Shown here: positions 31,556 to 44,048 of the stretch, in pieces
How positions within the stretch are numbered: the stretch's first letter is position 1
Layout: the number at the start of each line of letters is the position of its first letter
DNA from: Akanthomyces muscarius
Lineage: Eukaryota > Ascomycota > Sordariomycetes > Hypocreales > Cordycipitaceae
Length of the DNA stretch: 64,000 bases
Direction of reading: 5' to 3'
Assembly: GCF_028009165.1 (NCBI RefSeq)
Contig: NC_079245.1
Span: 2,356,001 to 2,420,000 of the forward strand
Notes under the pieces: generated by a model
Database searches by the model: none
Seen by the model: only the letters and a program-made list of their open reading frames with translations
Told to the model about the DNA's origin: nothing
Program-made: the position numbers and the translations under genes

Positions 31556-34500
31556 ATGAAGCGCGGTTACCCACAATCTGCCGGCGCCGGCCGCACAACC
31601 CAGCGCGCCGGCTTCGGTGGCTTTGGCGGGCAGTTTTCCAGCAGCTCCCTGTCATATCTGGCTGAGCCGCCCTCCTTTGCTGCCGTCACAGACCCCAATG
31701 TTGTCGTCTCTCTCAAGAATGTCTTGAAAAGGGACAGCACAACCAAGACCAAGGCTCTCGACGAGCTGCTGGCCTATGTGCAGGCCAACCCCCACGACAA
31801 GCATGGCGGGGTAGAAGACGCCCTTCTCGATGTCTGGGTAAGACACCCTCACCATGCCACTCACTCTTCAATTGCTGCATGACCCTCATGAGACAAGTGG
31901 CTAACGCTTTCTACTAGACACAACTATATCCGCGGGCATCCATCGATAATGCCCGCCGCGTTAGGGAGCAGTCCCACCACTTACAGCTCGAGCTAATGAA
32001 GTCTGCGCGCAAGCGCATGGAGCGCCACATTCCCAAGGTTGTCGGCGCATGGCTCGCCGGTCTTTATGATCGCGATCGAGCCGTTGCTCGCGCGGCCAGC
32101 GATGGCCTCGGTTCTTTTCTCACTAGCCCTGAAAAAGCCGATGCCTTCTGGAAGAAGTGCCAGCCCCAGATCCTGGCCTTTGCTCTCGAGGCTATTCAGG
32201 AAAATGAAGAGAGCTTGAGCGATGGACGCTCAACAACCAAGGAAGATGCCGAGACCAAGTATTTTCGAGTCGTCAACGCCAGTCTATCGCTCATCCTGCG
32301 GCTTCTCCAGCGAATGGACGATTCCGACATGGACCGCTGTCGAGACAGCTACGACGAGTACTTTGGCGGCGACTATGTCTGGAAGAGCATCACAATCGCC
32401 GACCCATCAGTGCGACGAAGTACCTGCCAGCTTCTTGTACTATGCCTTGATCGCAAGCTACCTTACGCGGACTCTGTCGAGTGCAGACAGGCCATGGTCA
32501 CTGGTGGTCTCAAAACCTCGCAGAACGGATCTGCCAATGAATACGTCACTGCTCTTGCCAAGCTCACCAAAGGCCACCCAGATATTTGGGAGGCTTCTGC
32601 TAAGAGCAAAAAGTCCCCTACAACGCGACTCTACGCGTTCATTGCCAAGGGCTCTCAGGGCAGTCGAGCAAACTTCTGGGAATCGCTTGATGCTCTCTTG
32701 TCTGTCCTACCCCGCAGTGTCGTCACCCAGGAATCAGAATCACAGTTGCTGGAGTCGCTGCGCTCTGGCCTCGAGCATCGCGAAGAGCCCCGTTCCAACG
32801 CACAACTCGGTTGGAAATGCTATGCCAATGCTGTTCAACGAGCGCTCAGGTCGTTGGATGAAGCTGACGCTCAGGCATTGGCCAAGGCACAAGCTTTCCC
32901 TCTATTTGAAAAATTTATGTTCCCTCCCTCTGGCCGTAGCTCAACCCTCGACCTTGCTACTTTGGGGGATATCTACGGTGCCGTGGCTAGCTCATCTCCC
33001 GCAGTTGCCTCAGTCGTGGAAGAGGAACTGACCCAACTGAGTGCTACAATGTGTACACACTTGTCTGGCTCCCTTCCCGGTGTTTCAAAAGAGTACCAGA
33101 CCTCCCAGGAAAAGGTCGGCGAGGAAGGACGACGCTGGTTTCAGCTCGTCAAGGAACTTCACCAGCGCTCCAAGACGGACAGCCTCCCGGAATTGGCGGA
33201 TCAGCCATCTCTTGACATCATTTCTCAGTGTGTATCCTTGCTTGAGAGCCGGAACATGAAGCCATTCGGTGCTGCAAGAACTTTGGAACAGGCACTCCGT
33301 TGTGTGCCTCGTCTATTCTCGGGCGATGCCGGCGTCCGCATTTCCAACTTTCTCCTCGGCGCAGCAGAGGACTACATGGACAAGTTGATCGAGTCGTCCT
33401 CTGCTCCGATACTTTTGAATTGCTTGGACTTATCGTCTTCCATTGAAAAGCTTCAAACGCTGTACAAAAGCACTTGGGGAGCCTGGGTCCAAGAGACACT
33501 TTCGCTGGCACCAAGCGACAAGCGCAATGAGGTTCTGGCCGGCTTGATCTCCCAGAAAGCTGCCGCAGGCTTTGCACTCTCCAACCAAGCTGTGCAAACT
33601 CAAATTTTGCAGCAGGCAACTGCGGCTGCAGACGGTGCGGGTGGCAGCAAGAGCCTTTTGGCGGCGGCTGTCAACTCTGGCACTCTGTCCCGGGACAGCC
33701 TACTAACACTTGCCAGGCATGCTGTCGACGTCTTGCAGCAGAAACCTGGCGAAGGTCCTCTTGACATTCTTGCTATCATTGCCAGTGGAAATCCAAAGCT
33801 GCTGTCCGAGGACGACGATCTGCACACATCGCTGGTTGCCGTTCTGCTTAGTCTGTCGGAGCTGGATAGAAATGCTTCTGTTTCTGGCAAGGCGGCCAAA
33901 GTCCGATCTCTCATGGATCAGCATACCGATGGCAAACTACCCGTTGTTGGCATTATCCTATCCAATCTTGAACGTGCAACCCCTCAATCGCTCGACATCG
34001 AAACTCTTGTCAAGCAGGCCAAGGAAGCCAGCTCCACGGCCGTCTCTCTTGAAGATTTGCTCCCCAGCACAAACGTCTGGATGGAGCAGCTGAAGCCATT
34101 CTTTGAACTGCCTATCGACCCCATTGTCTCCATAAGCAGCCCTATTGGCGGAGCTACTGTGTTGGCCAAGTCAACATCCACTCTTTCCAAGAAGGCGCTC
34201 CGTGTGCCCCGCGACAGACGGGGACGCTCTGTTCCCGCAAGAATGGCCATATACCTGTCCCTGCTGACTGCCGAAGGCATTGACTTGGCTACCCTTCCTT
34301 CCCAGTTTTTGGTTGAGCTCCTTTACCTCCAGTGTATTACTGTGCAACTCATCTCAGACCAAATCACGCTTACGGACACGAATGGCCTCTTTTCTGACCT
34401 AGACGGCGAAGAAAGCATGCGTGAGGCAGAGACGGTCATCAGCTCTCTACGGTTCTTCCTTAGCAAGTACACAGCAGAGAAGGAGTGGTGGGTAGCTGGT

Positions 34501-36498
34501 GAGGGGAACTCGGAAACAGAGATGATCCGCGAACTAGCCAGTCTCTTAGTCCAGCAGTCCAAGTCTCTCTCTACCTCTGCCGTATACAGCGCCCGGGCTT
34601 TGAGTGAGCTTTTCCAGGCAACTGCAGAGGCACAAGGCTTGTCTTCTTCTTTGGAAGAACACTTTGTCAAATCCGAATACCTCAAGTCCACCCCCGACAC
34701 TGTTCTTGTCAGCGCTGCCATTCTCGCAGGATTTGGTGAGCCTCTGCAGGCTTCCAAGCAAATCAACAACTTTTGCAACCGGCTTGTTAGTGACGTGGCT
34801 GGCGCATCTGCTGATGGCGAAAGAACAAAATCGATTCTATCGCTTCTTACACTTTGTTCCCGACTGTACGAATCTGGAGAACTTCCTGTCGTCAATAACC
34901 GAATCGTGTTTGCCGTGCGCCAGATCACAAGCTGGTTCGAGGAGCCCGAACTCCTTGACGCACAAACTTCCGCCGAGATATGCCGCGCCCTCGCCTGCTT
35001 GCTTCCCTGCATGAAGGACGTGTATGGCTCGTACTGGGAAAAGACGCTCACATTTTGCCTGGACACATGGCACAACGGCTCCGCATATAGCCTGGACGAT
35101 GTTCTGCCTCTGGCACACGCCTCGCTCAAACTCGGCCGAGTTCTTGAGACCATTCCCGAGCCAAACGATGACCTAGAAGACGCCCTCAAAGACTTTGCCA
35201 GCAAGAAGCCGGCGGCTCTACTAGACCTGCTCAAGCTTTTTCGCGACGTCGACGCACCAGCAGCAGAGATTGTGACCATGGTTCTGTCCAGAGAGGTGGA
35301 AAAGATTGCGGTGCGCCATACCCCCGACCTGGGCGAGATATACCCGCTGGTGGCTTCGGAATCTCGAGGCATACAAACAGCCGCCTTTGGCCTTCTGCAC
35401 CGAGCGATTCCAGTGCAGCAGCAACAGGCCGCCGTCGACATTCTGTTGGACAAGATTGACGCCCGACTGCCCGACGAGCTGCTCTCCCTGCTGCTGGATG
35501 CACCCACGCTGGAAAGCTACTCTGACGAGAGCCTCGCCCAGTTTCCGCTTACCATTCGTTGCTATCTGCTGTCCTGGAAGCTCGTCTTTGACGCATTCTC
35601 AGGAGCCATCTTTAAAGTACGAAGTGACTTTACAGAGAACTTGAAGACGGAAAATTATGTCGCCCCGCTGCTTGACTTTATGTTTGACGTCCTAGGTCAC
35701 TCGGCCGCGCACCCCTTGAACCTGGACAAGGAGGGTCTCCTGTCGGAGCAGATTTACAACTACGACGTCAAGCTGGCCGACACATACACGGAAGAGAAGA
35801 GCATGCAGTGGCTTCTGGTCCACCTGTACTACCTGGTCCTCAAGTACACACCCGGCCTGTTCCGGACCTGGTACATGGACTGCCGCTCCAAGCAGACGCG
35901 CATCGCCGTCGAGGCGTGGACGACCAAGTACTACACGCCGCTCATCATCAGCGACAACCTGGACGAGGTGCAGCAGTGGGCGGACACGCAGGAGGCGCCT
36001 GCCGCCGACGAGCAGGAGCTGCAGGTGCGCGTCTCCAAGGCCGCGCGCGAGGTCACGGCCGGCTACGAGGTGGACGAGGCGCAGGCCTCCATCGTCATCA
36101 AGGTGCCGGCCAGCTACCCGATCGAGGGCGTGACGGTCGCGAGCCTGAACCGCGTGGCCGTGACGGACCGCAAGTGGCAGAGCTGGATCATGACGACGCA
36201 GGGCGTCATCACCTTTTCCAACGGCAACATCATCGACGGCCTGCAGGTCTTCAAGCGCAACATTGTCGGCGCGCTCAAGGGCCAGTCCGAGTGCGCCATC
36301 TGCTACAGCATCATCTCGGCCGACAAGCGCATGCCCGACAAGCGCTGCTCGACATGCAAGAACCTCTTCCACAGGACGTGCCTGTACAAGTGGTTCCAGA
36401 GCAGCAACCAGAACACGTGCCCGCTGTGCAGGAACCCGATTGACTACCTGGGCGCGGACACGCAAAAGAGACGGCTGAACCACGATGGATTTGCCTGA
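31556..36498 (+). CDS. LTN1: listerin, E3 ubiquitin ligase of ribosome quality control
   Basis: 1620 aa in two exons (31556-31837, 31918-36498; intron 31838-31917). The N-terminus has the conserved listerin features: a Gly/Phe-rich start, then PPSFAAVTDPNVVVSLKNVLKRDSTTKTKAL, followed by a long HEAT-like helical solenoid. The C-terminus carries the RWD-like segment and a C4HC3 RING of the listerin type: CAIC (1553-1556), CSTC (1571-1574), H1579, C1582, CPLC (1595-1598). Ltn1 binds 60S subunits with stalled peptidyl-tRNA and ubiquitinates the nascent chain for proteasomal removal together with Rqc2 and Cdc48. The length is near the yeast protein (about 1560 aa). The start is supported by the conserved N-terminus. 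All eight zinc ligands are intact. Confidence 0.95.
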
Positions 36499-36530
36499 GT
36501 GCGAGCATGCAAGGAGACGGCAAGGAGGAG

Positions 36531-36631
36531 ATTGGGTATTGCATGATGTATTGCATGATGGGAAGTTGGGCATTGCATGATACGAAATAAATTGGGTATT
36601 GCATAATAGAAAATCGGGTATTGCATAATTA
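36531..36631 (+). repeat. degenerate short tandem repeat after listerin
   Basis: Five copies of the core ATTGCATRAT at variable spacing (12-30 bases), several preceded by TTGGGT or TCGGGT. They fill the gap between the convergent listerin and kinase stop codons. Confidence 0.8.
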
Positions 36632-36663
36632 GAAAAAGTATATAGACAATGAGATTGCAATGT

Positions 36664-37816
36664 TCAACGTTGTTGAATGCATTTATGCTGTAAGAGCTGT
36701 AAATTGTCAGTGCTTGTATTTCGTAAAGTGGTAACTGGAGTTTCACGTACCTCCTCAGCAGTTGCGCGCTTGCTGTAGCGCACCGTCGAAGCAATCATGT
36801 CCAGCCAGTCTGGGTCAATGGCCGGCAGTATCTCTCGCCACGACCTCTGCGGAAACACTGTCCACATCTGAAACGGGGACACCTGGAAGCGCTCCGCCTC
36901 GGGCCACGTCTCCGGCGTCGGCGTGCCCATGGTCTTGAAGATGCTCAAGATCAGCCCGAGCTGGTTCCCGTCCTCTTGCGCCGCGCGCGACTCAAACGGC
37001 GGCCTGGGAGGCGCGGACAGACACTCGGCGAGCATGACGCCCAGCGCCCACACGTCCACCTCGGTGCCGTACGCCTTGTTCACGAAGAGCATGTCGGGCG
37101 CGCGGTACGGCCCTGTGCCAATGTCCAGGATCTTGGCCGCGGCGGGCTCCTCGGCCGCCGACAGCGCCGGATGCCACGCGATGCCAAAGTCGGACAGGTG
37201 CGCCGGCCCCGCGGGTGAGTCGAGCAGGATCGCAGAGGGCTTGACGTCGCGGTGTATGATGCCCTGCGCGTGGATGTGCGCCAGCGCGCGCAGCACGTCG
37301 GCAAAGATGGCCTTGGTCTGGGTTGCCGCAAGCGGTGCTTCAGCTTGGCTCGCGATGAGTGCCTCGAGGGTGAGTGGCTTGTAGGGGAAGGCGAGGACCT
37401 GCTGCTGCGTCTGGTCGCGAAAGGCGTCGAGAAGCGGGATGCACGGCGGGCCGAGGAGCCGCAGGATGCGGATCTCGCGCTGGGGATTGTGCGGCGGCAG
37501 GGGGTGGTGCGCGGTGATAACCTTGAGGGCCGTCGTGCCGTCAGAGGAGCGGTAGACGGTGGAGGTGACGCCGTCGGCGATGGCGACACAGTTGGTGTAG
37601 GAGCCTATGCGTGCATCGCCTATTGTCCCCGAGGTGTTGTCTTGTGAAGGGCTTGTGTTGGCCGTGGCGGCGATTGCTGCTTTACATGTGGCTGCGTAGT
37701 CGTCCTGTCAAGTTCGATTGTGAGTGTGCTGTGTACGCAGTAGCGCATGGTAGAATACGTACCAAGGATGCTGAATCGTTGTAGGCGGCCTGCTCAATGG
37801 ACATGGCCGTGGTCAT
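36664..37816 (-). CDS. CMGC-type protein kinase, Csk1-like (CDK-activating)
   Basis: 346 aa in three exons (37763-37816, 36751-37704, 36664-36696). Present are the ATP-anchoring lysine in ALKVI, the C-helix glutamate (REIRIL), HRDVKP, SDFG and GTGPYRAP. Three features deviate: the glycine loop is degenerate (ADGVTSTVY), the catalytic-loop Asn is Ala (HRDVKPSAILL), and APE reads APD. The conserved stretch LILSIFKTMGTPTPETWPEA matches fungal kinases annotated as Csk1-like CDK-activating kinases. The last intron (36697-36750, 54 nt) is a multiple of three and stop-free; splicing it restores the expected kinase ending RATAEELLQHK. The start may lie further up: an ATG at 37912 could be joined through a short intron. 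Confidence 0.8.
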
Positions 37817-38665
37817 GGAGCCATCGGCCAGAGCTTCTTGGCTGAGAGCCCGTTAGTTGGCTGTGTACAAAACGGTACATGGAAACGGCTCACATGGATC
37901 GTATTGCGCCATAGCGATCTGTAGCGGAGATGGAGGAATGCCAGTCGTGCTGGTTGGCGGTCATGGTGGTGGGATGAAGGTGTCATGATGGTGGTGTTTG
38001 CTGTACCATGAACAGAAGTGGCACCAGGTAGGGGCCGGACGACGTTGGGATTCCACAAAAGGTAGGTACAATGCAAATGGTGAGGTGTCTTTTTAACGAG
38101 TGAAGCGATCTGTGTTTCATCTAATGAATTTCTTTGGTTTGCATTTCCACCTCGATTGCGGCCATTTTGGCAACACCTTAAATAGCTGTTGTTGGTGCTG
38201 TAGAGCCGCTAAAAAGCTTGCTGTAGAGCGCTGTAGAATGGAACGTTTGCGCTGACAGATGGTGGTGCCGGCAGCGCCCGTTGGCCGTGGCCGCTTTCAG
38301 GGCAAGACAGAGCTGAAATGTGTCAGTGGCCCGCTGTGGCTTCGAAAAAAGCACCGCCTCCCATGACAGGGTGCGCGTACGTACCAAAAAAAAATGGGCT
38401 TCTCCACAATTACTAGCCTCATCCCAAAGAGCTCTCTCTCTCGCTCGCCCGCCCCCAGACTTCCAACCATCGTCATGACCAAGACACTCTGAGTGGCCAG
38501 AAACCCCGTCCTCCTGTCGTTCCGTGGGCATCGCCGCCCTCCCACCGCGCTTCTCCCTTTCCGCCCACTCATCGACCTCCTTCGCGATTCAAACTTCACT
38601 CTAGAGCTACCGAGTATCTGTATTCCCGTCGCCGCCGAGCGCTGCAGCCAACCCAAGCCCCCGCA
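37817..38665. other. divergent promoter region
   Basis: This lies between the kinase (-) and Syp1 (+) genes. A possible short upstream exon of the kinase (around 37894-37912, minus strand) is followed by a GTGAGC donor and a CTAAC branch point. Otherwise no coding signal is visible. Confidence 0.5.
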
Positions 38666-41636
38666 ATGGACAGGACCGAGTACCCGGCCATGCTGGTGCG
38701 TATTCCGACTTCTCCCACCTGATGTGCTATGCAGAAATGACCTCGAGGCACGGTGGCATGTCGCGAATATTGTGTGTCGCTGACTGTCTCGGTTTAGCCG
38801 CATCTCACGCCGAATCAGGCCGCACAAGTCCTCAACGACCGAATCAAGCGCATCGGCAAGGTAAACAATGAGATAGCCGACTGGCTCCAGGTACGACAAC
38901 TCCAATGGCAGCTCGCCAGCTTCTTTGCGCCTCTATCTTTGAGTTGGCAAATTGGTCTTTCTTGCCAATTGCCATACTAACTGGCGCCATTGTTTAGGAG
39001 CGCCGTCGCATCGAAGAACAATACGTCGCAGGCCTGCGCAAGCTTGCCCAATTTAAAGTCCCCAATGCGCAGTCGGAGCTTGGGTAAGGCGCCATAACGG
39101 CTCATGAACCATCAATCTTGTTATATAGCTTCATATGCTAACGTCCCGGTGCAGCGTCTTCCAAACGCCTTGGGCTCGCATCCTTGGTGCCGTCGAGCGC
39201 ATCGCGCAGTCTCACCTTCAATTCGCCGACGGCATTGAGCGAGACGTCGCGGAGCCTCTCCGCGACTTCCAGCAGCGAAGCGATGTGCAGAATATAAATA
39301 CAATCTCGGCCAACCTGACCAACCTCGGCAGGGACCTCGAAGACGCCCGCGACAAGGCCGGCAAGCTGAACAAAAAAGGTGGCAAGACCAACGCCCAGAA
39401 AATCGACGCTGCTTCTACGAAACTCGAGTCGGCTCAGCAGGAGTGGGATTCCCAGGCTCCCTTTGTATTCGAGACGCTGCAAGCTCTCGACGAGTCCCGC
39501 GTCAACCAGCTCCGAGACGCTCTCACACAGTACCAGACTCACGAATCCGATCAGGCGCAACGAACACAAACCATCGCCGGGGAGACGCTTGCCGTCACCA
39601 TTGAGATTGAAACAGAGTCGGAGATCCGGGGGTTTGTCCACGGTACCGTTGGTGACCGACCGGCTGCTCCGACGAGAAGTTCGACTCGACGCTCGTCCGT
39701 TGGAGCCGCTGCGAATAACGCTTTCCAAGCTCCGGCCACGCCGTCCCGCGAAAATACCATGAACAGCATTAACAATAACAACAACCTCACCCCTACGCCC
39801 TCTGTGCCGCAATCAGTGCCCGAAGAGGACTCCTTTGATCAATCACCGGCGCCTCAAAAAGGTATGTGAAATTGCCTGCCCAATATCATCCATGCTATGC
39901 ACCATGGAGGCCCCACTGCTAACGTCACCCAGAATCCAAGCTCCGACGACTCGGTACGATCCTCGGCGGACGACGTCGCCAGAGTGTGCACGGTGGCTTC
40001 GGGCAGCTTGGGTCTCAAAAGGCTGCCGCTCCCAACTTCGGACGCCTTGGCAGCAGCGGGCGCGGCATCTCACCCCGGGCCTCTGCGAGCAACCTGACCG
40101 AATCAAACAGACTATCTTCGCTCGCTGAAGATGCACCCGACTCCCCCATTCGTCCCAAGACTGGCGGCGACAGGCCCAACGGCCACGCCAACGTCGACGC
40201 CGACGCCCCGGCCCTGCCAATACTTGCCGCCACCAATGGATCGCTGATGGACAACGCCGAGCCCTCACAAGCCCATGCTGCCCAAGTGTCATCGCCACAA
40301 AAGGATGCCGAGGGCTTCTCTGTCAGAGCGCCCATGCACGATCCAATAAGCGAGGCGCAAAGAGAAGCTGCGAGTGATGATCCTGACCAGCCGTTTAAGC
40401 TGAGCATCCAGAATCAGCCCATCTCCGAGGAAGACCCCGAAGAGAAGCTGGCTGCCTTGTCCAGCGTGGCCAACACTCTCAAGCTCAACTCGACGACGGC
40501 GCAGCGCTCTCGCACGGTCCGCGGCCGCCGGGACGTTAGGAACACCATTTACAACCCGGCGAGCGGCCTGCCCGAAGCGCTGTCCGACAGCTCCCTGGCC
40601 TCGCTCCCATCGCCGAAGCCCATTGCGGCTTCGACTCTGACCTCGGAACCCAGCATCACCGGCGTCTCTGATTCGCAGTCTGTCCGATCCGGCACCTCTC
40701 TCGGCAACTTTGCCCACATCAAGCACCCGGACATGAACGGCCCTGGCCTCAACTCGTCCATCATTGAAACGGTGTCTGCGCAGTTTGACAATGGCGAGAT
40801 TAAGAACATTTCCATTGCTGGAGAAATTGCCTTTGCTTACAACAGCAGCGACGGCAACGACAAGAGTAAGCACATATCCTGGTCAGTCCCGACCACATTC
40901 ATTATACTGACTCTTGTTAGCCCACGAAACCATCCGCATCAACAATTTTGCCCGTCTGGAAAAGATTGGCCCGAACCGCATCTTTGTGCAAAACGCATCG
41001 ATAGAGCACCCCGACCAGTTTGCCCTCGAGCTGTCCCACATCCCCAAGACGTCGACGGCCTTTTCCTACCGCGTCTTTGCCGACGAGAGCAGCCCGCTGG
41101 CCCTCAGCGGCTTCGTGCCGCTCATCATCAAGCCCGCGTGGAAGCCGCAGGGTGATAAGCTCGGCCTGCTGCTGCAGTACCAGCGCAACCCGTCCTGCAC
41201 CCTGTCCGGCCCGCTCACGCTGCACAATGTCGTCTTCATCGCCACCTACGAGGGCCGGGCCACCGGCGCCCAGACCAAGCCCAGCGGTACCCACCTCAAG
41301 GACAAGCACCTCGTCTACTGGCGCCTGGGTGACGTCGTCCTCGGCGACAACGACGCGATGCACAAGATTGTCTGCCGTGTCCTGGGCGCCGACGGCACGG
41401 AGCCCCTGCCGGGACACGTCGAGGCCCGCTGGGAGTACGCCACCGCGGGCACTGTCGCCACTGCGTCGGGCATCTCGGTCGCGCGCCTGGCGGACGACGT
41501 CAAGGGCAAGGGCAAGGAGGTCGCCCACGATCCCTTTGCCGATGCGGATGCGGCGTCGGAAACTGCTGCTGGACAGAGCTGGGTCGACGTGCCCCTGACG
41601 AGGAAGCTCGTCAGTGGTAAATATGAGAGCAAGTAA
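38666..41636 (+). CDS. SYP1: Syp1/FCHo-like endocytic adaptor (F-BAR + mu-homology domain)
   Basis: 854 aa in six exons: 38666-38695, 38798-38890, 38998-39083, 39155-39861, 39933-40865, 40921-41636. The N-terminal F-BAR coiled-coil domain (about residues 1-260) shows the family features RIKRIGKVNNEIADWL, ERRRIEEQY..GL..LA and GVFQTPW. A long Ser/Pro/Asn-rich linker follows, including a basic patch (KLRRLGTILGGRRRQS), then the C-terminal mu-homology (SAFF) domain from about residue 600 (THETIRINNFARLEKIGPN to the end). Syp1/FCHo proteins bind membrane early in clathrin-mediated endocytosis, recognise cargo through the mu-homology domain and influence septins. All exon joins give family-like sequence. 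No feature is missing. Confidence 0.93.
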
Positions 41637-42704
41637 TTGAAAAGTATTCCCACGTTGGTTGTTGCATTTCTATTTTGTCTCTTCTTGGTTATTGTTGGTG
41701 CGATTGGGGAACATTTTTTACTATCCGTATATAGGAACAGCCATGTCGTTCTTTTCTTTTTGTCCTCTGCCATTTTGTACTTTTTGTCTACTCTACAGTT
41801 GACAGTCTTAGTTCGCTAAGACATATTGAGCGTCATATTTCTTCTTCATTATAGTTTGCATATCCCCTTTTCTATTTTAATTTGTATCATACAGCCATGC
41901 TTATTATTATAAGGACAACTATCTGCACGAAAATAGCCTTAGCATAGGCTGCCGCCGTTGCTGCTGTATATGACTGCCGTTCCTTGTCGTTGCACTCGTC
42001 GCCGTAGTCGCCTATACCACGGATCACCCCAACTAGAATCTAAATCATCGCTCCCTCTGCCTTTATCTTAGGTCCGATTATTTTGTACTAATTCCTTAGT
42101 TTATTTCGTGGTGCCTTTTTCTTCCTTAGCTTCTGCCCATATCAGATATATGTATGTTACTCGTCCGATTAAGACACCCGCTCTTGAACTGCAGGTCTTC
42201 TAGACTCCTCGGTCCTGTACAGTTGGTCTGCATCATATCCAGCAACGGCAAAAGTCCCGCTACCATGCTTCTTATTCTTGATCTTGTTGCAGGATGGGAA
42301 AATTGGATCCGCATCGGCTGTCGTTTACTTTTGAATGCTCTTAATGGCCACCCTCACAATCATCTCCGCCACCCTCAGCACACGGCCATTCCTGAGCAAC
42401 TGAAGGCCGTTTGGACTTGCCTCCTTGCGGAGGTCATATGCAATTAGCCCAGCCATGGAAAATAGAAAGTAACTGTCAGAGAGGGAAATAATACAAAAGA
42501 AGGGGAAAACAGATACTAAAAAAAGTAATAAGTTACTACTTTTATTTACCAGAGTGGCGTCTTTTTGTCACCCACTTGACGTAGTTCCGAGCAGCATCCA
42601 GAAAAGATGGACTAATTTGCAAAAATGAAACGCCCTGTGCCTGTAGCTGTACTAATTAACACAGACTTTCGACCGGCTCATCCATATCCGCTATACACCC
42701 GTCC
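41637..42704. other. convergent intergenic region
   Basis: About 1 kb of AT-rich sequence between the Syp1 (+) and MDR (-) stop codons. No credible gene is seen; the 97-codon frame at 42154 has no support. Confidence 0.5.
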
Positions 42705-44048
42705 CTACTCTTCCCGGCTGTCCTGCTGCTGCACCTCCAACACCGTCTTGCCCAGCCCGCCCTTGCCCTTGTACGTCTGCCAGCACGCCTCGCGGACCTT
42801 GCCAATGTCGCCAAGGTCCACGCGCAAGCCGACCACGGGCCGCAGCTTTCCCTCTTCCGCCGCGTCCTTGAGTAGCGCGAGGTCCTTGCCGTTGGGGTCC
42901 ATGAAGATGTACTTGTACTCGACGCCGTAGTAGCGCGCCTTGAGCTTGCGCACCTGGTCCGTGGCGTCGAGGAACACGTGGGCCACGATGGGCAACCGGG
43001 GCTTTTCCGGCGTGTCCATGATGCTGCTGTTTTGCAACGTGGCGCCCGAGGGGGCGGTCGAGATGGATACGACCATGCCGCTGCCCTTGACCAGCAGCGG
43101 CATGAACTCGGTCGCCTGGCCGGTGGTGTCAAAGATGAAGTCGACTGATCCGGCTGGGATTGTCTTTAGGGGATCATCTCTGGTATAATCAATGACTGCG
43201 TCTGTAATTAATACCATGAAAATACGAGGCTGTTGGAGATGCACATACTCTGATCAACGACACTCTCGCCGAGCAGCTCGTGTACTTTAGGCACCTTGCT
43301 CGTCGACACGGTAGTGATGACTTTGCCAGCCTTGAATATGTTCTTGGCAATCTGCAGGCCGTATGCGCCAGTACCGCCCACTGCACAGCGTTAGCTACAG
43401 ACTGAGACTGAAATCTACGATAGACCTGGAGCTCTGTGTCACTTACATCCGGCGGGGATGAAGATGGTCTTTCCCTCCAGCGAGCCCTTGTACTCGCGCA
43501 TGGCCTGTAGCGCCGTCAATGCCGCCAACGGCAGCGACGCAGCATCTCCAAATGACAGATTTTTGGGCTTGAGAGCAATGAAACGCTCCGGGCACACGGC
43601 AAACTCAGCCCACGCACCTGCACATGCACAATTAGCATCACCATCACCCCGGTGTCATTGATCGCAGCAACAACATACCTCTGTTGGACTCTGGCAGCCT
43701 CACATACACCTCGTCGCCCGCCTTGAACGACGTGACACCGCTGCCCACTTCCTCCACCACACCGGCGACATCGTAGCCAATGTTGTACGGGAACCTATAC
43801 ATCGGGCATGTCAGTGCTCATCCCGGCCGGAAGGTTGGCAAGAGGTGGCGCGTTGCGTACTTGTCCGGGATGGCCATCTTCATCATGCCGTCTACCTTTT
43901 TGACGTCGATGGGATTGACGCTTGCCGCGCGCACCCTGATCAGGACGTCGGTGGGCTGCGCGGCGGCCGGCTTGGGTACTTTGGTGAGCTCGTAGCCATC
44001 GGGGTTGGTGTACTTGGGGGCTGTGATTGATAGCATCGTGGCCGTCAT
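42705..44048 (-). CDS. zinc-independent MDR oxidoreductase (quinone/enoyl reductase-like)
   Basis: 367 aa in five exons (43861-44048, 43679-43794, 43447-43617, 43249-43380, 42705-43201). The N-terminal GroES-like domain includes [21 protein letters not shown] and [14 protein letters not shown]; the second domain carries the nucleotide-binding turn as [20 protein letters not shown], complete only after splicing. The zinc-binding Cys/His set of alcohol dehydrogenases is absent (NPIDVK in place of CHTD), which places it with zinc-less NADPH quinone oxidoreductases, RTN4IP1-like proteins and stand-alone enoyl reductases. It probably reduces alpha,beta-unsaturated carbonyls or quinones with NADPH. 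The start ATG at 44048 is followed by a second in-frame ATG at 44036. No biosynthetic genes lie beside it. Confidence 0.88.

Noticed and set aside
34323..35507. A 394-codon minus-strand open frame.
   Set aside because: It lies wholly antisense within listerin exon 2, which has clear family features; the antisense product has no domain.
35692..36660. A 322-codon minus-strand open frame.
   Set aside because: Antisense to the listerin C-terminus, including its RING; rich in Val/Asp/Leu as expected for a GC-rich shadow.
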